Of a stretch of 64,000 bases of DNA, positions 57,349 to 64,000 are shown piece after piece. A program made the translations under genes and the position numbers. Position 1 is the first letter of the stretch. Each line of letters starts with the position of its first letter. The notes beneath the pieces are model-generated. The model did not search any database and was not told the origin of the DNA. It saw only the letters and a program-made list of their open reading frames with translations. Source of the stretch: Sphingobacterium deserti (GTDB taxonomy: Bacteria > Bacteroidota > Bacteroidia > Sphingobacteriales > Sphingobacteriaceae); assembly GCF_000757725.1 (NCBI RefSeq), contig NZ_JJMU01000012.1, positions 41,369 to 105,368 of the forward strand, given 5' to 3'.

Positions 57349-58014
57349 ATGATAAAACTAGAAAGCATTTTTAAATGGTATAATGTAGGGGGCGCACGTT
57401 CCTTCATTTTAAAAGATATTAACCTAGAAATCCAACAGGGCGATTTCGTATCGATCATGGGGCCTTCCGGTTCTGGAAAATCTACCTTGCTGAATGTTAT
57501 CGGTTTACTCGATGAACCGAACGAAGGAAAATACTACTTTTTAGATGAAGATGTACTGACCATGAAACCCAAAAAGCGAACAGCACTTTTTCAATCACAT
57601 ATGGGCTACGTTTTTCAATCGTATCATTTGATTGATGAATTGACGGTCTATGAAAATATTGAAACGCCACTGATCTATAAAGATCTTTCGAGCAAAGAAC
57701 GCAAAGCAATTGTCGGTGATATGCTCGATCGCTTCGGCATCGTTGGTAAAAAAGACCTTTTCCCCGCTCAGCTCTCTGGCGGTCAGCAGCAAATTGTTGG
57801 CATAGCAAGAGCACTTGCGGCTTCGCCAAAACTGTTACTTGCGGATGAACCTACGGGCAACCTAAATTCCAAACAGGGCGAGGAGATTGTGCAGCTCTTT
57901 AAACAGCTTAACGATGATGGCGTGACGATAATCCAAGTTACCCATTCCGAGAAAAATGCGGAATATGGGAAAAGGATCATCAACTTACTTGATGGGCAGT
58001 TAAAGCTTGACTAA
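57349..58014 (+). CDS. ABC transporter ATP-binding protein (MacB/LolD type), second copy
   Basis: 221 residues. Walker A GPSGSGKST (about 39-47), Q-loop VFQSYHLIDELT, Walker B LLLADEPTGNLN and H-loop VTHSE are intact. The signature reads LSGGQQQIVGIARAL, with Ile where the family usually has Arg after QQQ, and the D-loop has Asn instead of Asp (GNLN). It is clearly a paralogue of the ATPase at 30628 but diverged. There is no own permease next to it; it lies 127 bp after the SDYY-repeat gene, probably in the same transcript. It may power some of the nine permeases, perhaps as a heterodimer partner of the first ATPase. Confidence 0.93.
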   Translation: MIKLESIFKWYNVGGARSFILKDINLEIQQGDFVSIMGPSGSGKSTLLNVIGLLDEPNEGKYYFLDEDVLTMKPKKRTALFQSHMGYVFQSYHLIDELTVYENIETPLIYKDLSSKERKAIVGDMLDRFGIVGKKDLFPAQLSGGQQQIVGIARALAASPKLLLADEPTGNLNSKQGEEIVQLFKQLNDDGVTIIQVTHSEKNAEYGKRIINLLDGQLKLD

Positions 58015-58042
58015 AGGCCGAAATAAATAGCTTTTTTCTCAT

Positions 58043-58079
58043 CAGCCCCTGCTACACCGTCCCATCGTGGTAGGGGCTG
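58043..58079 (+). terminator. Hairpin after ATPase 2
   Basis: CAGCCCCTGCTAC and GTGGTAGGGGCTG form a 13-bp stem with two G-T pairs and an 11-nt loop, 28 bp after the ATPase 2 stop. The T-run is short (CTTTG), so termination is probable but not certain. Confidence 0.6.
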
Positions 58080-58183
58080 CTTTGTGCCTACAGATATAAA
58101 AACTGAATGCGCTCATGTATCTTCACCTCTCAAATCTGCCGCTTTTCTTTCCATTACTATGAAAATTTAGTAAATTCGTTAAG

Positions 58184-59032
58184 ATGAAGGAACATGAATT
58201 AAAGGCACTGATATCTTTATTGGATGATCCGGATGTGGACATCTATAGAGAACTGGAGGATAAACTCATCACTTGTGGCCCAGAGGTCATCCCTATTTTG
58301 GAACAATCTTGGGAAGAATCCTTCGATGTGCTATTGCAAAGTCGGGTTGAACAAATAATACATAAAATCCAGTTCAATGAGGTGCAAAATGATCTGCAAC
58401 TTTGGACAATGAGTAATCAGGAGGATTTGCTGGAAGGCCTTTTGATTGTTAACCGCTATCAATATCCAAACCTCGGCGAAGAGGAAGTTTACACGAAGCT
58501 AGCCGAGTTAAAACGAAGTGTCTGGTATCATTTAATATATGATATGAGCCCACTCGAAAAAATAAAACTACTGAATAATATTATGTTTCGAGAATTTGGG
58601 CTATCGGGCAACACCTCGGATTACCATGCACCGCAAAATTCCTTCATAAATAAGGTGCTCGAAACCAAAAAAGGGAACCCCATCTCTCTAGCATGCATCT
58701 ATAGCATTGTTGCGCAGCGGCTAGATATCCCTATTTATGGGGTGAATTTACCGAAACACTTTGTATTAGCCTACATGAATGAAGATAATCCGGAAGAGGT
58801 TTTATTTTATATAAACGTCTTCAATCGTGGCCAGGTGATGCGAGAAGATGATATTCGCTCATTTTTAAAACAACTGAACTTGCCGGCCAGCGAAGATTAT
58901 ATAAAGCCCTGCGACAACGTAGCGATCATCAAACGGGTGCTTCGTAACCTAATAGCAGCGTATGACCACGTTGCCAACATAGAGAAGCGAGAAGAAATAC
59001 AGCTATTGCTGGACCTCATCGAACGTAAGTAA
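58184..59032 (+). CDS. SirB1-type transglutaminase-like protein
   Basis: 282 residues, no signal peptide. An acidic helical N-terminus (MKEHELKALISLLDDPDVDIYRELEDKL, with HEAT-like look) is followed by the Transglut_core2 (SirB1) region, about 90-220: NSFINKVLETKKGNPISLACIYSIVAQRLDIP and PIYGVNLPKHFVLAY. The family has a Cys-His-Asp transglutaminase-like arrangement, here Cys in LACIYS and His in PKHFVL. The biochemical role of the family is not settled. It is a single gene, convergent with the lipoprotein gene that ends four bases beyond. Confidence 0.85.
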   Translation: MKEHELKALISLLDDPDVDIYRELEDKLITCGPEVIPILEQSWEESFDVLLQSRVEQIIHKIQFNEVQNDLQLWTMSNQEDLLEGLLIVNRYQYPNLGEEEVYTKLAELKRSVWYHLIYDMSPLEKIKLLNNIMFREFGLSGNTSDYHAPQNSFINKVLETKKGNPISLACIYSIVAQRLDIPIYGVNLPKHFVLAYMNEDNPEEVLFYINVFNRGQVMREDDIRSFLKQLNLPASEDYIKPCDNVAIIKRVLRNLIAAYDHVANIEKREEIQLLLDLIERK

Positions 59033-59036
59033 CTGA

Positions 59037-60128
59037 TTATTGCTGTGCACGCACATCGATCGCCAAGCCTACAGGTATTTGGTTGCCTGTAGAAAGTGTC
59101 TGATTGGGTGCTACGTTACCATCGTCACTAATGGAAAATCGCGATATGACTCTAGATCCTCGGTCTGCTACATACATATAGGTTCCCGTTTCTCGAGGAT
59201 CAATCACCACCTCCACTGGCTGCGTCAGTCCCGTTGCCTCACCTGTAATAATACGAGTAGGCCTAATCATAGTTCCTGTAACACTATTTATGATTTCTGA
59301 GAAGTTTTCAAACACAAGTATGCGCCCAGAACTCGCGGCACCGTCATTAGAAAAATCCGCAATTGCCAACACATTTTTCACGGTGTCGTAACACAATCCA
59401 CGTAAGTTCTGCGCACCTTCAATAGGCAGCGTGCGTGCATTCGACCTTAAATCTGCAATAGAGTCTGTAGGCCTAACATCGACTGTGGTAATATTATCAA
59501 AAACGCAAAGTCCGCCCCCCGCTCCCAATCTAGATACAAGTAATTTATTATTTGCATAAGCTGCACCCCACATTTGGTAACCTTGCGTTTGCAATTTTTT
59601 TACTGGGGGAGCAAACCCCGTTCTACTTCTGGGGCTATCCATCACATATACGCCTGCATTCGCACCACTCCCATTTACGATAAAAAGACGGTTACTTAAT
59701 TCGTGATATGCCATACCACGAACGCTGTTGAAAAGCCGGTTACCCATTCGACCAACATTTTTCAACACCCCGGTACTTCGGCCAACATTCAAGATGTAAG
59801 CAGACGTATCATTCACACCGTTCAGATTTGCACTAGCCTGAAAAAGCGTTTCCAAAGTAAACTGATAAAAAATAGGCCCCCCACCTTGGGCATTGGACAC
59901 ATGCGCTTGCGAAAAGCGAAATATCGATGTTGAGTCGGCAGGATAAATCGTCCGGACATTGCTGTCTGGAACGGTATTGGAAGAACCAAAGCCTTCAAAA
60001 GATACGTAGAGCCTGGAAAACCTACGCATTTGTAAGTCTGGCTCAGCATCATTGCGCTCGCAGGAAAAAAAGCCTACAACAGCTGTTAGGATAATAAATA
60101 TATATTGGAAAAGACGCTTTTTTATCAT
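59037..60128 (-). CDS. Lipoprotein with beta-propeller-like repeats
   Basis: 363 residues. Lipoprotein signal: MIKKRLFQYIFIILTAVVGFFSC with the lipobox Cys at 23, followed by an Asp/Glu-rich start (ERNDAEPD). The rest is beta-strand-rich with repeated units of the propeller kind (ILNVGRSTGVLKNVGRMGNR, RGMAYHELSNRLFIVNGSG, RGLCYDTVKNVLAIADFS, PVEVVIDPRETGTYMYVADRGSRVI), reminiscent of NHL/YncE-like proteins. It probably sits on the outer membrane and has a binding or structural role. No neighbour suggests a ligand. Confidence 0.7.
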   Translation of the reverse strand: MIKKRLFQYIFIILTAVVGFFSCERNDAEPDLQMRRFSRLYVSFEGFGSSNTVPDSNVRTIYPADSTSIFRFSQAHVSNAQGGGPIFYQFTLETLFQASANLNGVNDTSAYILNVGRSTGVLKNVGRMGNRLFNSVRGMAYHELSNRLFIVNGSGANAGVYVMDSPRSRTGFAPPVKKLQTQGYQMWGAAYANNKLLVSRLGAGGGLCVFDNITTVDVRPTDSIADLRSNARTLPIEGAQNLRGLCYDTVKNVLAIADFSNDGAASSGRILVFENFSEIINSVTGTMIRPTRIITGEATGLTQPVEVVIDPRETGTYMYVADRGSRVISRFSISDDGNVAPNQTLSTGNQIPVGLAIDVRAQQ

Positions 60129-60150
60129 ACCGCAATGACTTTGAATGTTA

Positions 60151-60158
60151 CAAAAATA
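60151..60158 (-). promoter_or_regulatory. Possible -7 element of the lipoprotein gene
   Basis: Minus-strand TATTTTTG (60158-60151), a perfect TAnnTTTG, about 22 bp before the lipoprotein ATG. No clear TTTG -33 partner. Confidence 0.35.
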
Positions 60159-60208
60159 TAAAAATAAACGCTAGCTACGTGGTTTCATGATGATAAGGCA
60201 CGTTAAGT

Positions 60209-60240
60209 TTTGTAAAATCTTTTGGTTTTGCGTAAAATTG
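60209..60240 (+). promoter_or_regulatory. queH promoter
   Basis: TTTG (60209-60212), 20-bp spacer, TAAAATTG (60233-60240), one mismatch from consensus. The start would be near 60247, which excludes translation from the upstream in-frame TTG at 60222 and supports the ATG at 60261. Confidence 0.55.
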
Positions 60241-60260
60241 CAACATTAATATATGGACAT

Positions 60261-60923
60261 ATGAGCAACAAGGAACTGGTACGTGAAAAATTGAGTTTGC
60301 CTAATGAAGGTAAAAAGCTCTTATTGCACTCTTGCTGCGCTCCCTGTGCCGGCGAAGTGATGGAGGCGCTAATTGCTTCGGATATTAACTTCACCATCTA
60401 CTTCTATAATCCCAACATACATCCGCGTAAGGAGTATGATTTACGGAAAGAAGAGAATATTCGTTTTGCAGAGAAGCATGGCATCCCTTTTATTGATGCG
60501 GATTATGATGTAGATCATTGGTTTGACTTAGCTAAGGGTATGGAGCAAGAGCCTGAACGAGGCATTCGCTGCACCATGTGCTTTGATATGCGGTTTGAAA
60601 AGACGGCAGACTATGCGGCCGAACATGGATTTGATGTTATCTCCAGCTCGCTGGGCATCTCACGGTGGAAAAACATGGAGCAAATTAACGATTGTGGACT
60701 CCGTGCTGCCTCAAGACACCCAGGAATGGACTACTGGACGTTCAACTGGCGTAAGAAAGGTGGGTCGGCACGTATGCTTGAAATTAGCAAAAAGGAGCAG
60801 TTTTACATGCAAGAATATTGTGGATGTGCCTACTCCCTTCGTGATACGAATAAATGGCGAATGGCTAACGGTAGAGATAAAATCGAACTAGGGAAATATT
60901 ATTATGGCGAAGATCCGCAATAA
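60261..60923 (+). CDS. queH: Epoxyqueuosine reductase QueH
   Basis: 220 residues from the ATG at 60261 ([14 protein letters not shown]). It catalyses the last step of queuosine synthesis in tRNA, reducing epoxyqueuosine. The family cysteines are all visible: [13 protein letters not shown] (about 24-31), CTMCFDMR (about 100-107) and the C-terminal YCGCAYSL (about 184-191), which bind an iron-sulfur cluster and a metal. QueH (DUF208) is an alternative to the unrelated QueG. No other queuosine gene is adjacent. Confidence 0.93.
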   Translation: MSNKELVREKLSLPNEGKKLLLHSCCAPCAGEVMEALIASDINFTIYFYNPNIHPRKEYDLRKEENIRFAEKHGIPFIDADYDVDHWFDLAKGMEQEPERGIRCTMCFDMRFEKTADYAAEHGFDVISSSLGISRWKNMEQINDCGLRAASRHPGMDYWTFNWRKKGGSARMLEISKKEQFYMQEYCGCAYSLRDTNKWRMANGRDKIELGKYYYGEDPQ

Positions 60924-60960
60924 TTTTCCAAAAAAGTTTCCTTTGTAACGAAATATTAAT

Positions 60961-60968
60961 TAATTTTG
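60961..60968 (+). promoter_or_regulatory. -7 element before the DUF177 gene
   Basis: TAATTTTG, a perfect TAnnTTTG, nine bases before the ATG at 60978. The transcript would start near 60975 and be almost leaderless. This rules out the in-frame TTG at 60966 as start. The -33 is weak (TTTC 20 bp upstream). Confidence 0.5.
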
Positions 60969-60977
60969 CAGGCTCAA

Positions 60978-61529
60978 ATGCAGATTGTGAAGTATCTAAA
61001 ACAATACAGAATTCCATTTTCAGGCTTAGTTGCCGGAAAGCACAAGTTTGACTTTGAGATAGACAATAAGTTCTTTGACTGTTACGAACACAGTATCGTA
61101 AAAAAAGGGCAGTTGAAAGCCGATGTGGAATTGACCAAGCAGGAAAATATGCTTGTTGTGAACTTTCATATCTACGGCACAATTCAATTGAACTGTGATG
61201 TTTGCTTATCCGAATTTGAGGCACCTCAGGATTTCCAAGAACGGGCCTTGGTAAAATTCACGGAAGAGAGTTGGGAAAACAGCACGGAGGAAGTAATCGT
61301 TCTGGCGAAAACCGACTACGAGCTAGATATTGCCGAGCTGCTCTACGAATATATCAATGTTCGGGTGCCGTATTACAGCAAGTGCACTGAGCAAGGTGTG
61401 AACCTGAGCTGCGACCCAGAGATGTTAGCAAAGATAGGTACTGACACAACAGAACAAGACGAAGACAGTAACGAAGAAGAAAAGATAGACCCACGTTGGG
61501 ATATATTAAAGAATATTAAAAATAACTAA
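60978..61529 (+). CDS. DUF177 (YceD-like) protein
   Basis: 183 residues, start ATG at 60978 (MQIVKYLKQYRIPFSGL). The core has the DUF177 features: FHIYGTIQLNCDVCLSEFEAP with the C-x2-C pair, and a region rich in acidic residues (VLAKTDYELDIAELLYEYINVRVPYYSKC, then EEDSNEEEKIDPRWDIL), ending in the typical DPRWDILKNIK. Members are almost always found in front of rpmF, as here (14 bp), and have been linked to 23S rRNA processing in plants and bacteria; the exact function is unsettled. Confidence 0.9.
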   Translation: MQIVKYLKQYRIPFSGLVAGKHKFDFEIDNKFFDCYEHSIVKKGQLKADVELTKQENMLVVNFHIYGTIQLNCDVCLSEFEAPQDFQERALVKFTEESWENSTEEVIVLAKTDYELDIAELLYEYINVRVPYYSKCTEQGVNLSCDPEMLAKIGTDTTEQDEDSNEEEKIDPRWDILKNIKNN

Positions 61530-61543
61530 AACAGAAATACGAG

Positions 61544-61735
61544 ATGGCACATCCAAAGCGTAAAACTTCCAAATCCAGAAGAGACAAGAGAAGAACACAT
61601 TATAAGGCTGAAAGACCTACTTTAACAGTATGCAAAGAAACAGGAGCTGTACACACTCCACACCGTGCATATACAGTTGATGGCAATTTGTACTACAACG
61701 GTAAGTTAATTATTGAAAACACCGCTGCTGTCTAA
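61544..61735 (+). CDS. rpmF: Ribosomal protein L32
   Basis: 63 residues. MAHPKRKTSKSRRDKRRTHY is the diagnostic opening. The zinc-binding cysteine pairs of some L32 forms are missing except for one Cys (TVCKETG), so this is the Cys-minus type. It is co-transcribed with the DUF177 gene and followed by a strong terminator. Confidence 0.95.
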   Translation: MAHPKRKTSKSRRDKRRTHYKAERPTLTVCKETGAVHTPHRAYTVDGNLYYNGKLIIENTAAV

Positions 61736-61754
61736 CGACGTCATTCAAGAAATT

Positions 61755-61810
61755 AAACATCCCAAATAGGTGTAAAATTCAATTTTTATACTTTAATTTG
61801 GGATGTTTTT
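61755..61810 (+). terminator. Terminator after rpmF
   Basis: AAACATCCCAAAT (61755-61767) and ATTTGGGATGTTT (61796-61808) form a perfect 13-bp stem with a 28-nt loop, followed by TT. It lies between rpmF and plsX, so plsX probably has its own promoter close to 61815. Confidence 0.75.
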
Positions 61811-61838
61811 GCGTATTATTGATTTAAAATAATAACGG

Positions 61839-62777
61839 ATGAAGATTGGTTTAGACGTTTTAGGAGGCGATTATGCCCCCGACTCTACGATAACTGGTGC
61901 AATCGAGGCCCAGAAAATATTGCAAGATGATCAACGTCTTGTGCTCTTCGGTGATCACGATGATACCGTCGAGCGATTAAAGCAAGCTGGAGCAGATCCA
62001 GATAATTTTGATTTTATCCACGCTCCTGATGTGATAGGCATGCATGAGCATCCTACCAAGGCGATTAGCCAAAAACCAAACTCCAGTATTGCCAAAGGTT
62101 TTGAATTCTTAAAAGACGGAAAGATCGATTCATTTTCTTCTGCCGGGAATACCGGTGCGATGCTAGTGGGATCTATGTTTAGCGTAAAAACAATTCCTGG
62201 TGTTTTAAGGCCTGCCATTGCGACAAACGTCCCCAAGATAAAAAGTGGTTATGGTATCCTACTGGATGTTGGTGCTAACGCCGACTGTAAACCCGAAATG
62301 CTTAACCAGTTCGCTTTGTTGGGAAGTTTATACGCCCAACATGTATATGGCTTAAACAACCCAAAAGTAGGCTTACTAAACATTGGAGAAGAAGAGGAAA
62401 AAGGAAATAACTTAACAATATCAACCTATCCTTTATTGAAGGAAAATTCCAGCATTAATTTTATTGGAAATACGGAAGGCCGCGATCTATTTACGGATCT
62501 GGCAGACGTATACGTGTGTGATGGCTTCACCGGGAACGTAGTCTTGAAACTTGCGGAATCTTTTTACGTAGTAACCCTGAAAAAGGGGATGAAGGATGAT
62601 TTTTTTGATAGGTTCAACTATGAAAGGTATGGGGGAAGTCCCATATTAGGTGTAAATGCCCCCGTTATAATCGGTCACGGAATCTCTACTCCTGAAGCTA
62701 TCAAAAACATGGTTTTACTTTCAAGAGACATGATTGAGTCTAATTTTATAGACATAATCAAGTCTGCTTTCAACTAA
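61839..62777 (+). CDS. plsX: Acyl-ACP:phosphate acyltransferase PlsX
   Basis: 312 residues. It makes acyl-phosphate from acyl-ACP for phospholipid synthesis. Family features are LDVLGGDYAPDSTI (about 4-17), FSSAGNTGAMLVGS, LLDVGANADCKPEML, NIGEEEEKGN and VCDGFTGNVVLKLAES, ending in GHGISTPEAIKNM. It is the first gene of a plsX-fabH-accB unit that links phospholipid and fatty-acid synthesis. Confidence 0.97.
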   Translation: MKIGLDVLGGDYAPDSTITGAIEAQKILQDDQRLVLFGDHDDTVERLKQAGADPDNFDFIHAPDVIGMHEHPTKAISQKPNSSIAKGFEFLKDGKIDSFSSAGNTGAMLVGSMFSVKTIPGVLRPAIATNVPKIKSGYGILLDVGANADCKPEMLNQFALLGSLYAQHVYGLNNPKVGLLNIGEEEEKGNNLTISTYPLLKENSSINFIGNTEGRDLFTDLADVYVCDGFTGNVVLKLAESFYVVTLKKGMKDDFFDRFNYERYGGSPILGVNAPVIIGHGISTPEAIKNMVLLSRDMIESNFIDIIKSAFN

Positions 62778-62783
62778 TTTTAT

Positions 62784-63782
62784 ATGTCTAAAATATATGC
62801 TGCTATTACTGCAGTAAACGGTTATGTGCCAGACTATATTTTGAGTAATAAAGAGCTCGAAAAGATGGTTGACACAAACGACGAGTGGATTGTTTCCCGA
62901 ACAGGAATCAAAGAAAGAAGAATCCTAAAAGGAGATGGAAAGGCCACTTCTGATCTTGCAGTACCTGCTGTAGAGGGATTGCTAAAAAAAAGAGGGATTA
63001 CCGCAGATGATATCGAACTAATCATTTTCTGTACCAGCACTCCCGATATGTTATTTCCGGCAACAGCAAATATTCTTGCCGAAAAGATAGGGGCGAAAAA
63101 AGCATGGGGATATGATTTGCAAGCTGCTTGCTCGGGCTTTCTATTCGGATTGACTACCGGGGCGCAATTCATTGAATCAGGGAAACACAAAAAGGTGCTT
63201 GTAGTAGGCGCTGATAAAATGTCTTCTGTAGTAAACTATGAAGACCGTAATACCTGCATCCTTTTTGGAGATGGCTGTGGATGCGTTTTGCTAGAGCCCA
63301 ATGAAGAAGGTAACGGACTTATCGATGCGGTGTTGAAAACCGATGGGGCTGGTGGCCCTTTCCTCAATATAAAAGGTGGAGGCTCTTTAAATCCAGCTAC
63401 ACATGAGACTGTGGAAGCGGGGCTGCACTATGCCTATCAGGAAGGTCGTACTGTGTTCAAATTTGCTGTCACGAATATGGCCGATGTAGCCGTTGAAGTT
63501 ATGGAGAGAAACAACCTTTCCTCGGATGACATCAGTTACCTTGTTCCGCACCAAGCAAACAAGCGCATCATTGATGCTACCGCGGAACGGGCAGGACTGC
63601 CAGAAGAAAAAGTTATGGTAAATATTCACAAGTATGGCAACACAACAAGTGGCACTATACCCCTATGCCTATGGGAGTGGGAAGATAAATTGAAAAAAGG
63701 AGACAATTTAATCCTTGCTGCTTTCGGGGGTGGTTTCACCTGGGGGTCGATATACCTGAAGTGGGCCTACACGAAATCATAA
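62784..63782 (+). CDS. fabH: 3-oxoacyl-ACP synthase III (FabH)
   Basis: 332 residues. It condenses acyl-CoA with malonyl-ACP to start fatty-acid chains. N-terminal MVDTNDEWIVSRTGIKERR (about 30) is the FabH signature. Catalytic Cys in DLQAACSGFLFGL (about 113), His in YLVPHQANKRIID (about 255) and Asn in KYGNTTSGTIP (about 285) are intact. It begins six bases after plsX. Confidence 0.97.
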   Translation: MSKIYAAITAVNGYVPDYILSNKELEKMVDTNDEWIVSRTGIKERRILKGDGKATSDLAVPAVEGLLKKRGITADDIELIIFCTSTPDMLFPATANILAEKIGAKKAWGYDLQAACSGFLFGLTTGAQFIESGKHKKVLVVGADKMSSVVNYEDRNTCILFGDGCGCVLLEPNEEGNGLIDAVLKTDGAGGPFLNIKGGGSLNPATHETVEAGLHYAYQEGRTVFKFAVTNMADVAVEVMERNNLSSDDISYLVPHQANKRIIDATAERAGLPEEKVMVNIHKYGNTTSGTIPLCLWEWEDKLKKGDNLILAAFGGGFTWGSIYLKWAYTKS

Positions 63783-63842
63783 TATTTATTTAACTTTAAA
63801 AATTAATAGAAGAGAAATTTATACATAAAACCTACTAGAGAT

Positions 63843-64000
63843 ATGAGTATGGATATTAAACAAATTCAAGATCTGATCAAATTCGTTTCAAAATCAGGCG
63901 TGAATGAAGTCGCTATTGAAGAAAAAGACTTTAAAATTACGATAAAGACAAATCAGGAGCCTACATATGTCACCGCTTCTGTGCCTAACCCAGCAGCATT
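63843..64000 (+). CDS. accB: Acetyl-CoA carboxylase biotin carboxyl carrier protein, N-terminal part (cut by window edge)
   Basis: The frame opens at the ATG 63843 and runs off the right edge. The visible 52 residues (MSMDIKQIQDLIKFVSKSGV, VAIEEKDFKITIKT) are the usual AccB N-terminus, followed by the start of the Pro/Ala-rich linker (VTASVPNPAA). The biotinyl domain lies beyond the window. It follows fabH by 60 bp. Confidence 0.9.
   Translation, partial: MSMDIKQIQDLIKFVSKSGVNEVAIEEKDFKITIKTNQEPTYVTASVPNPAA

Overview
The window looks like chromosomal DNA of a member of the Bacteroidota, most likely the Sphingobacteriales (Sphingobacterium/Pedobacter type). The signs are promoters of the TTTG-N18-21-TAnnTTTG kind, weak or absent Shine-Dalgarno sequences, Bacteroidota-type RpoB/RpoC, and a Bacteroidota efflux locus. 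No rRNA operon, CRISPR array, insertion sequence or phage gene was seen.

Left part (1-9,063). The 3' end of tyrS is followed by a TonB-C/MORN-like protein, then ftsK, lolA and a LacI-type regulator in close succession. A hexuronate module follows: uxuA and an SDR oxidoreductase on the minus strand, with divergent kdgK. Together these would turn fructuronate/mannonate into KDPG, probably under control of the adjacent LacI protein.

Information-processing block (9,064-22,700, all minus strand). The order of transcription is tRNA-Thr(TGT), tRNA-Tyr, tRNA-Gly, tRNA-Thr(GGT), tuf, tRNA-Trp, secE, nusG, rplK, rplA, rplJ, rplL, rpoB, rpoC. Clear Bacteroidota promoters lie in front of the tRNA cluster, tuf, tRNA-Trp/secE and rplK. 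Terminators follow tuf, nusG and rpoC.

Efflux/permease locus (24,138-58,014). This is the remarkable part. A TolC-like channel, a sigma-54-dependent response regulator and its histidine kinase form a minus-strand operon. Divergent from it are an HlyD/MacA-like adaptor, a MacB/LolD-like ATPase and nine consecutive paralogous FtsX/MacB-type permeases of about 800 residues. Next come a sigma-factor-like protein, an exported protein with six SDYY repeats, and a second ATPase. Four promoters in this locus have the same architecture. Each has two 16-bp palindromes of the form TGTyCG-N4-CGrACA, 21-22 bp apart, with the nearer palindrome centred 73.5-74.5 bp upstream of the -12 position of a sigma-54-type promoter. 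The promoters precede tolC, the adaptor gene, permease 6 and the SDYY-repeat gene. I infer that the locally encoded NtrC-type regulator binds these palindromes and switches on the whole locus, including its own genes, as a single regulon. The substrate and the inducing signal cannot be read from the sequence.

Right part (58,184-64,000). A SirB1/transglutaminase-like protein, a beta-propeller-like lipoprotein (minus strand), queH, then a DUF177 protein, rpmF, plsX, fabH and the start of accB, the usual lipid-synthesis neighbourhood.
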